The notes beneath the pieces were generated by a model. The model saw only the letters and a program-made list of their open reading frames with translations. It ran no database searches and was not told the DNA's origin. This document shows, piece by piece, positions 1 through 9,660 of a DNA stretch of 12,008 nt. Every line of letters begins with the position of its first letter. Position 1 is the first letter of the stretch. This DNA comes from Acanthaster planci. Its lineage: Eukaryota; Echinodermata; Asteroidea; Valvatida; Acanthasteridae. A program made the position numbers and the translations under genes. The stretch spans positions 3,215,996 through 3,228,003 of the forward strand of contig NW_019091418.1 of NCBI RefSeq assembly GCF_001949145.1, read 5' to 3'.

Positions 1-621
1 CATACATGTACCAGAATCCTCACTGAGCGTACACTCTCCATTCCTGAAAAAACTCGTTCTACTATTTCCTCTAAAGGTTTTTTATATTTATGTGTAAGCT
101 GATTCTAACCTTTGGAATAATCTTCCTCATGAGATCAGTCATGCTATTTTCCTCCCTGACTTAAACTATTGCTTAAAACGCATCATTTCTACATTTCTTT
201 AGCCTTATAGCACATTATTTCATTTGCTTCATGCCCATTATTTTTTAATTTCCCGTTCTGTATTACTTTATTTTTAATAAGTGTAAAGTCATGTGATAAC
301 TGTTTGTGTAAGAATGCTACATGCCTGAATTATTGGACAATACCTTCAAGATGGCTGTTGTACAAAACTATTTCTATGTACTGTATTATGTAGTGTAGAG
401 TATACATGTACATCAGCAGTCCTTGTCATTCAACTACCGGTAAACTTTGAAAAAGCAAGTATGTATTGCCATCTCCAATTCTGGGGATTTTCTGCAAAAT
501 AATGAGTCTATTTGGTGTGTGGGGGGATACATATTTGTCTTATTAGTTGACGTAATTGATGCTCTTGGTTTGTTCCAGAACATCCACATTTTCCTGCATC
601 CAACCTCCTGTTCTTCACCAG
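1..621. other. Upstream intron or 5' flank, no supported gene
   Basis: AT-rich noncoding sequence with many in-frame stops. It carries TACATGTA at 3-10 and 403-410 and TACCGGTA at 435-442. The pyrimidine-rich run at about 588-621 is read as the acceptor region of exon 1. Open frames of about 70 codons at 434-714 occur on both strands. They cross the exon in the wrong frame or lack splice logic, and they look incidental. No TATA box or initiator could be defended, so it remains open whether this is a promoter or the end of an earlier intron. Confidence 0.5.
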
Positions 622-697
622 GTTTGTTATATGACAGGGGGTTTGACAAAGCTCTACCAAACGATTAAAGCCAATAAAGACTGTATTCCTGATCAGG
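622..697 (+). CDS. Kinase exon 1 (N-terminal lead), putative
   Basis: The exon has a pyrimidine-rich acceptor ending in caccag at 621 and a strong donor at 698 (CAGG|gtgagt). It is 76 nt long, 25 codons plus one base. It reads VCYMTGGLTKLYQTIKANKD and continues to CIPDQ. The leftover G completes a Glu codon with the first two bases of the next exon, which supports the frame. No domain is recognised in this segment. The same frame is open upstream to an ATG at 559 and also contains an ATG at 631. The exon could therefore instead be the first coding exon starting at either ATG, or begin at another acceptor-like site ending at 578. Neither ATG has a purine at -3. In-frame stops at 544 and 553 bar any further extension without splicing. 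Confidence 0.65.
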
Positions 698-3600
698 GTG
701 AGTAATAAAGACATTTCTGTGGTAATGGATGGAAATCATTGTAATGTACCTACATTGTACATGGGTACATGAACTGTACATGTACATCACACTTTGTTTA
801 CATGTGTGTGCACTTTCATATGGAGCCAATAGGAACCTATGCTCTACTGAGCATAGTAGGAAAGCTTACATACAGAGTGTGGTATCATCACAACAGAGGT
901 CTGTTGCTAGATATGTGCAACACATTCTTGTGATGTTAAAATTTATTGAAATAAGGATATGTTTAAACATTTAAAAAAAACACAGTCATGTATAAATTTA
1001 GGGATTAAATGTGTAAATGATTTGCAATTTGTCATTGAGCTTGTTTTTTCTCAACAAAATCTTTACTGATTTAATCTGTCATGTTTCCCACAGTTACTGA
1101 AATGACTTTGTAATGTTGGTACACATACCAGTCATTTGTTAGAATGTCTTTTACTTGATACGGGGATAATTATTTTGCAGAACACGTAATTTTGACTTTG
1201 TCAATTGTGTTGGTTGATGTTTGTGTGATGAATGGTAAGAATAAATTTAAGAGCTTTGTAACTAATGTGTATTTTTCTCTTCAGAATCCCATTACTTTAC
1301 TGATGAAGATGGCACATTTAATCCAACTGAACAAGGTGATAAATGTATGCCTAATTGTTTGGTTCACTTTGCTTATGAATGTATTTCAAGAATAGAAATA
1401 GGAAAACCTGCGTCAAAGTAAAAATTTTTGTGAACATAAACTGTCATTAAAATAGTTTGAGTGTTTTTTCACCACAAAGTATTTTTCACTTGTCACAGAT
1501 CCCCTTGATAAATGGTGTTGATTTAAAAAGAGACGTTTCCAACCTGTAAAGCCCAAATCCATGCAACTTCATGCATATGTAGTACATACATGTACATCAC
1601 CATCTTCTCCACTAGCTCTCCTTTCTCATAGTTGTCTTTAGTTTCATGGTCGAATTTAAGTCTTCACTTAATCATGTATTTTCAGTTCCCCTGCTAGCAA
1701 AACGATATCAGTTCATCAGGATTCTTGGTAAAGGTTGCTCAGCTACACTCATACAAGCTGTAGACACTTTCAGACCAGGCAACTACCAGGTAGCCATCAA
1801 AGTTCTCAACCAGGAATATTATGCATTGGGATATCAGGTTAGTAGGAGACTCAGCCCTTGAATACAAACACTCTTCTGGGGCACAGGTCTTTAATTATTA
1901 ACCTAAACGTATTGTTATTAGTAGTCCTGCAGGAAGAGATTGGTTAACTTGCCTGTAATACATGTACAGTGTATTGCTGTTCATGTACACATGTACATGT
2001 ATAAGAATATAAGTAGAAATTGAAAATATAAACTATAAAGTATAATTTAGCTTGTAATTCATTTACATGTTTTGTCTTTATTGACATGGTTGCATTAAGC
2101 TCCTCTTTTTACCAAAATCTATCTTCCTCAGTTGCTGATAGTTCCATCCATTCTAGGAATGTTAAGATCTGAAACTACATGTAGCAAACCCCAATGAATG
2201 ATTTACCTGAAGTATTAATTAATTTCCAACATGTCCTTAGTTTGGAATGGGGCTTTTCTATGCATCAATATCTTGCATGAAGGAAAGTAAGCATAGCTGG
2301 CGTTATTCAGCAAGTAATTTTGTGTTCTCAGGAAACACTGAATGAAATGACCACTTCAGTGTGGTGCTTGCATTCAGCAATAATGAATTAGCTACCTATC
2401 CTTCAATTGTACTCAAGAAAGCCCTTAGGGTTTTGGAGTCCTTTTGCTGTCTGATCCCATTTGACCTAAAAACAGTGAACTCTTTCATAAGATACATGTA
2501 CCTTTGATAACATTCTGCTGAAGAACCTGGCAAATTCAGAAGTTAGGAAAAATGTGGTGACTAAAGGCTGGCGCTGCTTTGTGATTTGTTTGTTCCTGGG
2601 TACGTTATTGTGCCATTGGAGAAACCTTTGGAGGAGGACTTTGTGTTGACAATGATTCAGCAGTGGTTCTTGTAATAGCTTGAGGCTATTTTTGACATTA
2701 ATTGACATGATGAATGCAGACTGGTAAATCATAGAGTCATCCTACATGTACATGTAATCAAAAATCCATTCAGCACACTTACATGTACTATGGTGCATGT
2801 ACATCCAAGTAGGAATATTAAATTTGTGACATTACTGTTATGCCCATCAAGTGTTGCAGGATTAGTTTATATTATTGAGCCATGTACCTGTCTTGTATTT
2901 GTCATGAAGTTGTACACAATGGGAAGGTGTTACAACACCATGGGAATGTTGCGATTTCTTTGGTGAAATTGGTTTTTGTGTAGGATTGCTAAAATGGCCA
3001 AAATGAAAACTTCGTATTCTGATATCATGTTTCTTTCAATTCAATAAACAAAGTGTCCAGTTTATATACAGATTTGCAATTTGCTTGACTCATGCCAGGA
3101 TTGTTGAGATTGTTTAAGATATTTTGTTTTGCTTGATTCCAAAGGAAAGTAACAACATTGAGGGATTAAATCGGGGAGATCCTCAGGACTTCTCAGGAGC
3201 TGTTAGGTTGTTGGTAAGTCCTTATGCTTTGAAAAATCTTTGTGTTTTGGATGAATTCAATTGTAGTTTGTTGGAGTTTTCCTTGTACATATGCAATTTT
3301 ACCCTGTAAGCAATGGGGAATTTTATTATTTGTAAATATGGTACATGTGCATGTAAATGTTCAAGAGAAATAAAACACCCATTAAATGGTCCAATAAAAT
3401 AAAGACACTTAGGTAATTAGAAGGGTTTTAAATTCTAAGTCTGCCATGAACATGTAACAGCATGCTGTAAAATAAACTGCATGTGTAATACCTCATCTAC
3501 TTTGATGATAATGAACTCTGCTTTTTGCTTGTTGAACTGTATAAGGGAAAACCTGGGTAGTCATTCCTGCTAAAAATCTTGTCACTCTGTCCAGCTTCAG

Positions 3601-6505
3601 CAGAAAGTGTGTGCGGTGCTTGAAATAACTCCACACTTGATAATACATTGTAGTTGAGACATATTCGCAAACAAGTGAGTTAAGATAGTAACTGTAGTAC
3701 TTGTAGCATGGTCCATTAGATACCTGATGAACTAGCGCTTAGTCTATGATAAGTGGCTAGATTTTTTTAGTGTATACCTGTACATTTAGATCTGGACTAA
3801 AAGTGCGCATATTTTTACAACACCAGTGTAAAACAATACTTAGTACATGCTTGCTTTCTAAATATTTATCCATTGTAAAAGATCAATGTGATGTGATTTT
3901 AAAAAAAGTCTTTGTAACTTCAGGTTTTTATCCATTTCAAGTTTCAGTTGATTTTTCACTTTTATTGTCATTTTCAGGTCATTTGATCATGTTTGGTGCC
4001 TCTTTTTTGTGCCGGTGCAAATTCTGTATTGTAGGAAAAGCATGGCTCCATTTCACATGTTTCAGGAAGAATACACAAGGTTACAGTTCCATGTACATGT
4101 ATTTCAACTGTGAAATTTGCAAAACTTTTTGATACTGTATATACTGTGCTATGAATGGGAGACAGTTGCAGTAATGATAATAGTTCATAATTCCCATGTG
4201 TTCCCAGTTACATATACATGTACATGCACTTGTACTGGTTCATGTACTTTATTTGTGTTTCATTTTCATGTAATGCAGTGCTGAAGTAACATACCGGTAG
4301 AGAGTGTCCACATATCAAAGTTTTAACACTGCCAATAATGGTCATTTTAAAATCCAGCCTCAGTTTTTCTTGCAGTGTATAAAATGGAAATGTGACCTGA
4401 CTGATTGTCATGGTCTCAGAGCCTACAAAAGCAGAGTTCTGTTAAAGTTGGTCAGTGTGTATGCATTATGTCATGGCTTCATGTTTTTTTCTTATATCAG
4501 TACTTCAGATATTCTTGAATGGGCTTACTGCTGGAATGGAAGTTGATGAAATGAATGGATGAATGAATAATATAGTGCTTCATTTTTACGGGCAACTTTC
4601 TTGATTCATAATTACATCATTATAAATGCTGGATGAAAGAAAATTTTATTTCACTGCTGTGAAACATTTGAGTGATTGATACGCTGTATGCGGGCACTAT
4701 GTTTTATGCACCCATCAGTCACTCACTAAGAATCAATGATGAAACGTTATGATTTGTCATGGCTATGGAATGAGAAACAGTATCAAGAACTAGACGAAAC
4801 AAAAAGTGCCTGGATCAGTCATTGTGACAGATGGGTTTATACTGTGTACAAGATATTATGCTCTGAATTACCAACACTAGTGATCTTATTAAACACCATG
4901 TGCATTGCCAAATGTTATTGTACTGTACGTACATTGAAGACGCAGTCTGAAATACAAGTTTAACAGTTTACACAACAAACCAAGTGGATTTGGGAAGTTT
5001 TTAAGGAAAAAATATATTCATCCTCTTCTCTGAACGTCATTTGCATTTTTCCTGCAATTGAATGACCCAGGAGAATGTGTAGATGAAGTTACATGTTAGT
5101 CTGTTTATCAAGAAGGAGTCATAACATGTCAGTTGGACAGACAAACATCAGAGGCCACTGATGACATGACTTCAGCCTGGACTGAAAGTACATGTAGAGA
5201 CTAGTTTGATAAGTCTGGCCTGCTAACATTCCTGTCACTGTCAGTATATTGACTGAAGACAAATACCTTCAGACTTGCATGTACATTGTATCTTGGGGCT
5301 TTATTGTTTCACTTGGGTGCCTTGCATATACATGTGTGTAGGTTGAGTCTAGAGGTTCAGGTGTAACACTCATCATTTCTAAGATAACCAATTATTTCTG
5401 CTGCTTTTTCATTGAATTCCATGTGTTTTACTTGGCAGTGTATATCTACAAAAGCCTGAACTTGCCGGTACAAATGGTACAGCAATTATGTTTTTTTCTA
5501 TTTAAGAGTAATTATTCTCTCATATTTCAGACTGTTGAAGGTGAATGTACTTCTGTACTCTCTTCAGCACTTGGGATCTGACTGACCTTTTCAATGCACT
5601 TTTGAATGATTCCACCAGCACATATGCAACAAATCTTGGAGATTGGTTTTGGTTTCCTTTAATTCATTTTGATTTTTGTGATTTCTGCCGCCAACTGCCT
5701 TTTGACTTTTAGTCAAGAAAATACAACTTAAAAGCTAAACTTCTTGCAAAGAAAATTGTAGAAAAAGAATATATATTGCAATGGGCAAGTCAGGGAGTTA
5801 GGTTTCATTCTTTATTAATCCACAGTGAATTACATGTAGTGGAATGGGGTAAAATTTGAAAAGAAATTGCAGATTTTCAGGTGTGTGGCAGCATTTCCCC
5901 CTCCCCCAAATCTGAAAGGTAAATATTGCAGACTTTGAAATTGGAGTAGTTGGACCTTATTTGAAGATGTTGTGACGAAAGATAAATTTTCATCTCAGGT
6001 TTTCAGCTCTTTCATTTTTCCCCACAGAAAAAAAGATGTTAGCACAGTAGTTTTTACATTCAAAAGTGCAATAATAAATTGCATAATAACAGAAAAGAAG
6101 AATAATTTTCTTTCCCATTTATTCACCTCACTTCAATCTGCAGTTGTTGGCACATGTCATTGCACCAGAATTTCCATCATTGTAAGGATCTTGCTTCTGC
6201 TGCTCATAAGAGCCATTATTTCATTCTGTGGAATCATGCTACATGAACAGTTAAGCAAGATTTAAGAGTTACCATTGTCTTACAAAGTCTTTGCAATTAA
6301 ACTCATGTGAATACATCATGCTTGTTTCAGAAATTGCTCCTACATGTACACTCTTTAGGAGTTGCTTGAGCCAGTTCAATTTACCAATCTTCTCTTCTTA
6401 TTTCAGAATACATTCTCGTTCAGTGGTCACTTCTGCCTTGTTTTTGAACTCCTTCATCCAAAGCCTCTTCATCACTATTTCAAGAAAATCCCAACTGGAT
6501 CAAAG
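622..6505 (+). CDS. Partial gene model: CMGC (DYRK/HIPK/PRP4-like) protein kinase, five exons, N-lobe only
   Basis: Join of 622-697, 1285-1335, 1686-1837, 3145-3213 and 6407-6505 (447 nt, 149 codons), numbered here from the codon at 622. Every intron begins GT and ends AG, and the phases agree at each junction (1, 1, 0, 0, then 0 leaving the last exon). Visible kinase landmarks are the glycine loop at residues 56-63, VAIK at 78-81 (ATP-binding Lys81), helix-C Glu94, LNRGDP at 101-106 and HFCLVFELL at 124-132 with a probable Phe129 gatekeeper. The LNxxDPxD and HxCLVFE signatures are typical of the DYRK, HIPK and PRP4 branches of CMGC kinases. The expected role is phosphotransfer from ATP to Ser/Thr, possibly with Tyr autophosphorylation as in DYRKs; substrate and location cannot be told. 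The C-lobe is missing because the window ends in an intron. I do not recognise a specific orthologue. Confidence 0.82.
698..1284 (+). other. Intron 1 (587 bp), phase 1
   Basis: Bounded by gtgagt and tttctcttcag. It contains TACATGTA at 777-784 and several A- or T-runs. No RNA gene, coding exon or mobile element could be seen. Confidence 0.65.
1285..1335 (+). CDS. Kinase exon 2 (linker before kinase domain)
   Basis: The exon follows a clear acceptor (tttttctcttcag) and ends at AACAAG|gtgata. It is 51 nt long: two bases finish the previous Glu codon, 16 codons read SHYFTDEDGTFNPTEQ, and one base carries over to the Val codon of the next exon. The acidic, aromatic-rich stretch lies directly N-terminal to the kinase domain, where DYRK-family proteins also carry conserved linker sequence. 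Whether this is a counterpart is inference. Another frame through the exon is also open, but only this one joins both neighbours without a frameshift. Confidence 0.72.
1336..1685 (+). other. Intron 2 (350 bp), phase 1
   Basis: Bounded by gtgata and gtattttcag. It separates the linker exon from the first kinase-domain exon. It contains TACATGTA at 1587-1594. Nothing else is recognised. Confidence 0.72.
1686..1837 (+). CDS. Kinase exon 3: glycine-rich loop and VAIK lysine
   Basis: The acceptor is tgtattttcag and the donor TATCAG|gttagt. The exon is 152 nt: two bases plus 50 codons, ending in phase 0. It begins VPLLAKRYQF and contains the beta-1/beta-2 nucleotide loop LGKGCSAT (residues 56-63), then VDTFRPGNYQ, then VAIKVLN with the ATP-anchoring Lys81, then YYALGYQ leading to helix C. 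The spacing from glycine loop to VAIK is normal for a protein kinase. The third loop glycine of the usual GxGxxG is Ala62. This is the most diagnostic exon in the window; its kinase identity is secure, and its subfamily is assigned mainly from exons 4 and 5. Confidence 0.92.
1838..3144 (+). other. Intron 3 (1307 bp), phase 0
   Basis: Lies exactly between the codons before and at the helix-C glutamate. It contains TACATGTA copies at 1959, 1994, 2176, 2493, 2743, 2749 and 2780, the densest run of this word in the window. A short hairpin (GGTGTT/AACACC) lies near 2926-2939. An 88-codon open frame on the minus strand (2466-2732) has no recognisable similarity or splice context and is not called as a gene. 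Confidence 0.75.
3145..3213 (+). CDS. Kinase exon 4: helix C
   Basis: This exon is 69 nt, 23 codons, phase 0 at both ends. The acceptor is ttttgcttgattccaaag and the donor TTGTTG|gtaagt is near consensus. The first codon is Glu94. Counted from the following LN pair it sits where the helix-C glutamate sits in DYRK1A and PRP4 (E then seven residues then N), so it should form the salt bridge with Lys81. LNRGDPQD matches the LNxxDPxD pattern at the end of helix C in PRP4-like and related kinases. The exon closes with VRLL at the start of beta-4. Between Glu94 and Leu101 the sequence (SNNIEG) is more polar than typical. Confidence 0.85.
4544..4569. repeat. Short imperfect ATGA/GAAT simple repeat
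   Basis: About 26 bp made of degenerate tetranucleotide units (gatgaa, atgaatgg, atgaatgaat). This is an ordinary microsatellite seed inside intron 4. Confidence 0.5.
4669..4725. repeat. 12-bp inverted repeat, 33-nt loop
   Basis: The arm TGAGTGATTGAT (4669-4680) pairs with ATCAGTCACTCA (4714-4725) over 12 positions, one of them a G.T wobble (4676 with 4718). The loop is 33 nt and somewhat richer in G and C than its surroundings. No target-site duplication is obvious, so a mobile-element origin is not supported. Confidence 0.5.
6407..6505 (+). CDS. Kinase exon 5: beta-4/beta-5, hinge and helix D
   Basis: This exon is 99 nt, 33 codons, phase 0 at both ends. The acceptor is tctcttcttatttcag and the donor TCAAAG|gtaaga. 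NTFSFSGHFCLVFELL corresponds to beta-4, beta-5 and the hinge. HxCLVFE is shared with DYRK1A (HLCLVFEML) and PRP4 (HLCLVFEPL). Phe129 is the probable gatekeeper and Glu130-Leu132 the hinge. HPKPLHHYFKKIPTGSK would follow as helix D. The next kinase parts, helix E and the HxDxKPxN catalytic loop, should start the next exon in phase 0; I could not find them before the window ends. Confidence 0.92.
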
Positions 6506-7229
6506 GTAAGATCTTCACTCACTTGTGGTGTGCCAGGTGTTGGTATTAAAAGTTACATTCTTTTGACATGCAGTACCAAATAGAACTGTTCAGAGTAGGC
6601 TTCATGTAGTTTTAGAGGGTGAAAGTTAAGTAGCAAACTGTTTGTGAAACTCTGAGAAATAGTGAGGTCTCAGTTGAAGTTCACATCATGACCTGTACAT
6701 GAATTTCTGAGGTTATCCTTTTGGGAACGGGAGGTAAGGAGGTTGAAAAGTCTTGTTAATAAGCTATAGTTTGGTGGTGTAAAACTCTGGCAGTTATATG
6801 TACTGGTAACTTAACCAGTGGTCGCGCACCTGGTACTGTTACATGTACCGTATTTTGTACCTATATTTGCCTTTAAGTTTCCCACAAAACCTCTGCATTT
6901 GTACTGACAACCATGGCAAGACCACATTTGACAAATCCCTGCACTCTCCACCTACAGTACTTGGTACTTTTACTCCATGAGACATGTGTAATTTTACACT
7001 CACTAATTAAGTCTGCATATTTGTATTACAGTAAGACTGCAAAGAGTAAATTACACTTTTGCTCTGTCTTAATGAGAATGTAAATTAGCATCATTGCAGG
7101 ACACTGGTTGGAGTAATCAACCCTATGAAACAGACACTCTTAAATTGAAGTATCAACATCTAGTGTTCTATCCTGGGATGTAAATGTTGCCCGGTAACTG
7201 AGGCATTAAATAAAGTTATCTAATTTAGG

Positions 7230-7620
7230 TCCACGCTCCCTTTATTGCAGCTGGTCAGTATACACTGGTCAATTTCCCTCCCTCCTTTGACCATTGATTA
7301 GTTTTGAATTAGCCAACCCTGACCTATCTCTTGTCAAACCGCCTACTTGCCTGTGGTAGGTTCCAGCAGCTAATTTTCCCCAGGTCAGTAGATTATTACT
7401 GTAGATGCCCAGGCAGTGTTGATGGTCCCTGGATTGATGTGATGTCATCATGCAGAAGGCTTCAGCACAGAATCTTAGAGTTCGCTGAAATTGCTCATGG
7501 TCATAGAAAATTTACCAGCAGAGCTATAGACACGCACTAATCAATAGCAGCTCATTCGCTGTGATCACTACTCCCTGACCAGTCCGATCTCACTCTGCTG
7601 TGTCACCACATCTTCATGCA
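7230..7620. other. Less AT-rich intronic block, unknown nature
   Basis: About 390 bp with visibly more C and G than its flanks and with open frames on both strands (7331-7540 plus, 7269-7451 minus). An 8-bp inverted pair CTGGTCAG (7251-7258) and CTGACCAG (7575-7582) lies near its ends, but the pairing does not extend, so it may be chance. A possible acceptor (catcatgcag) precedes 7456, but the phase-0 frame after it meets a stop within 11 codons. The block could be a decayed mobile element, a conserved noncoding element or neither. Confidence 0.3.
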
Positions 7621-9339
7621 AGTTGCATCAAAGCCTACATGTATATGTAGATAGATTATTTGACAAACATGTACCTTAGAGATTTTATTAAAATGCAACC
7701 TTTTCAGTTGGTTACTGTCCAAGAAGAGAAAACTGTGTGAAGAATAAAGTACCTGTGCTGTAATCAATTTTGGAGATCTAGATATTTGTTTGAGCCGTCT
7801 AGGTTTTGTCCTGTTTTACTATTCCAAACTTTATAACTGGCATAACATACATATATTCCTGCAGAAACAAACAACAGTTGTGACTTAGCTCATTAATAGT
7901 GCAGATAGTACATGTATTTGCAGCCGGGTCATATTTCACACTTGATTGTGAAGTGAATTTACCATGGTAACAGCTAAATAATGAAAGTACAGTTGTCATG
8001 CAACCTGCTTTACATTTGCTAAGGAAATTATGAATTAGCTGCAGCAGTAAATTAATAAATTTAAAGATACTCCTTTTGGTTTATCAAACCTGATAGCATT
8101 ACATTTTCATGCAGAAAGAGAGGCTAATCTGACTTGACATACACATCTATAAAATGGAGATAGTATTCACATCTAGGTCAAATTTCACACACACTTACAT
8201 TTAGAAAGACTACAAACCGTCTTAGTATATCAATAAAGATCTGGAAAGGAAAATGTTGTATAATTCAATTATTCTTCATAAAATGTCATTTTCTCCTTCA
8301 AGGTTATGAGTTCAGGTGTCACTTGGACATATAATTGGTATCATTGTGAGTGTCTGAAATTACAGAATATACTGTATAAATAACCCGACACCTGTGTGTC
8401 AGCATTTTTCAATTTAGACAGTCATACATGTACTTAAGTGTCGTATAAGAGATGTCTAGTTCATGGATTCCTGAGCAACCCTAGCAACCAGATATTTTTA
8501 TTAGTATGGTAAACCACATGTAGCATTTAGTCGTGGGCAACTAAAAGTACATGTACATGTACTTTGTTAGATGAAAACGATTTCCTGACTTAATAGAATG
8601 TTAATGTGACCCAGATACTGTGCGGTAGGTTTATCTGCTTGATTATATCTGAAAATCTGGGAGTAAAGGAGAATACCAGTTTCTTACCTTCCTTGCCAAG
8701 GCCCTACATACTGTACATGCCTCGGAACATTGCTCATGTTGAATCAAAATGAGCGTACTCTACATGTGTGTAGCAGCATTAATTAAGATTTTAGAAAAAA
8801 TCAGTACATTCAATTGACTTGTCATTTGGAAAAAAGTTATCTTTCATGTCTTTTAAAGGGGAGAGAATAAGGATTACTGTCTTGTTGGTAACCACCAAAT
8901 TGCACATTTGAAAAAAATCCTGTCCACTTCAATGAAAACACTTTACATAAAGGTACATGTCGGCCTACATGTACCTGTAGCTATAACTCTTTAGGCATTT
9001 TTGCAATCTTCAATTTTGCAGAAACTTAATGACTCTATTGTTGTAAAGCTTAAACTAGCAAAGTGTATCAAGACAAGCATTTGCCAGTCTGTACCTTTCA
9101 GAATGGGGTAAAATCCTTCAAATCACCTTGTTAATTTTAAAGGATCTACATGTACTTGAAAGATTAGGGTTTAATCTGTTCAGCAGGTGTTCATCCAGAC
9201 TTATACCTTTTCAAAATGTTGGGAATTCAATGATTGAAACTTTGAGTCCAAGCCATCTGTATTCATTAATTTATACTGAAACTCTCTTTAATAAAAGGTT
9301 ACGCTGATTTTACACTATCACTTTGTTGTAGTACAAATG

Positions 9340-9660
9340 AGTTTGGGTAGGTACTGGTAAGTCCAGTGCAGACTTCAGCGACAGCAGTCAGACAGTGATT
9401 TAACGTTTTGCCGTGCTTGACTAGGCACTACATCACTATCTATTCATGCAAGCCACCCACATGCCACGCTTGTAAGACAGACATCGTTTCAAATTACACA
9501 AAGATGAAAGAGTCCCGTTGAGCTGGCAATTTCCTTGATTCACTCCTGGACAGCTATATATATGTGTACTTCATCTGCCACCCTGCCGTGTCCATAGGCC
9601 AAGTCCCCATTCACTCACTGCCACTTTGGAAATAAAAACTGACTCTTTTACCTGAAGAAT
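9340..9660. other. Less AT-rich intronic block with two hairpins
   Basis: About 320 bp with higher C and G content by eye. AGACAGTGAT (9390-9399) pairs with ATCACTATCT (9432-9441) with one mismatch, and an inner TGCC/GGCA pair lies inside. A few bases later CAAGC and GCTTG form a second small stem (about 9449-9472). No long open frame is present. The stems are too short and interrupted to call a microRNA precursor. Confidence 0.3.

Larger units (their letters stand above)
3214..6406 (+). other. Intron 4 (3193 bp), phase 0
   Basis: AT-rich intron between helix C and beta-4. Joining the flanking exons gives VRLL-NTFSFSG, continuous by kinase alignment, so no missing exon is needed here. Contents: TACATGTA at 4094, 4215, 5189, 5831 and 6341, TACCGGTA at 4292-4299, a 12-bp inverted repeat at 4669-4725, a short ATGA-rich simple repeat at 4544-4569 and a CATCAG/CTGATG hairpin near 5146-5163. 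Open frames of 60-120 codons occur (for example 3770-4132 and 5972-6265), but their products are low-complexity, Cys/Phe-rich translations typical of AT-rich noncoding DNA. Confidence 0.72.

Noticed and set aside
579-621. 43-nt microexon ending at CACCAG|gtttgt, phase-compatible with exon 2
   Set aside because: It would also join in frame, but its 3' half is better explained as the pyrimidine tract of the acceptor at 621, and the exon at 622-697 has a far stronger donor (gtgagt).
2466-2732. 88-codon open frame on the minus strand inside intron 3
   Set aside because: It has no recognisable domain and no splice or start context, and it lies in an intron of a gene on the other strand. Stop-free runs of this size are expected by chance in 12 kb.
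3770-4132. 120-codon open frame on the plus strand
   Set aside because: Although the longest in the window, its translation is Cys/Phe/Leu-rich with no motif, and it lies in intron 4, where the flanking kinase exons join without missing sequence.
5539-5582. Exon-like segment after catatttcag in intron 4
   Set aside because: Kinase alignment is continuous from exon 4 to exon 5, so an insertion here is not needed, and the frame soon stops.
7456-7495. Possible next kinase exon after catcatgcag
   Set aside because: The required phase-0 frame (KASAQNLRVR) hits a stop before any usable donor.
9022-9110. Possible exon after ttcaattttgcag
   Set aside because: The phase-0 frame is open for 29 codons but shows no helix E or catalytic-loop features and no good donor.
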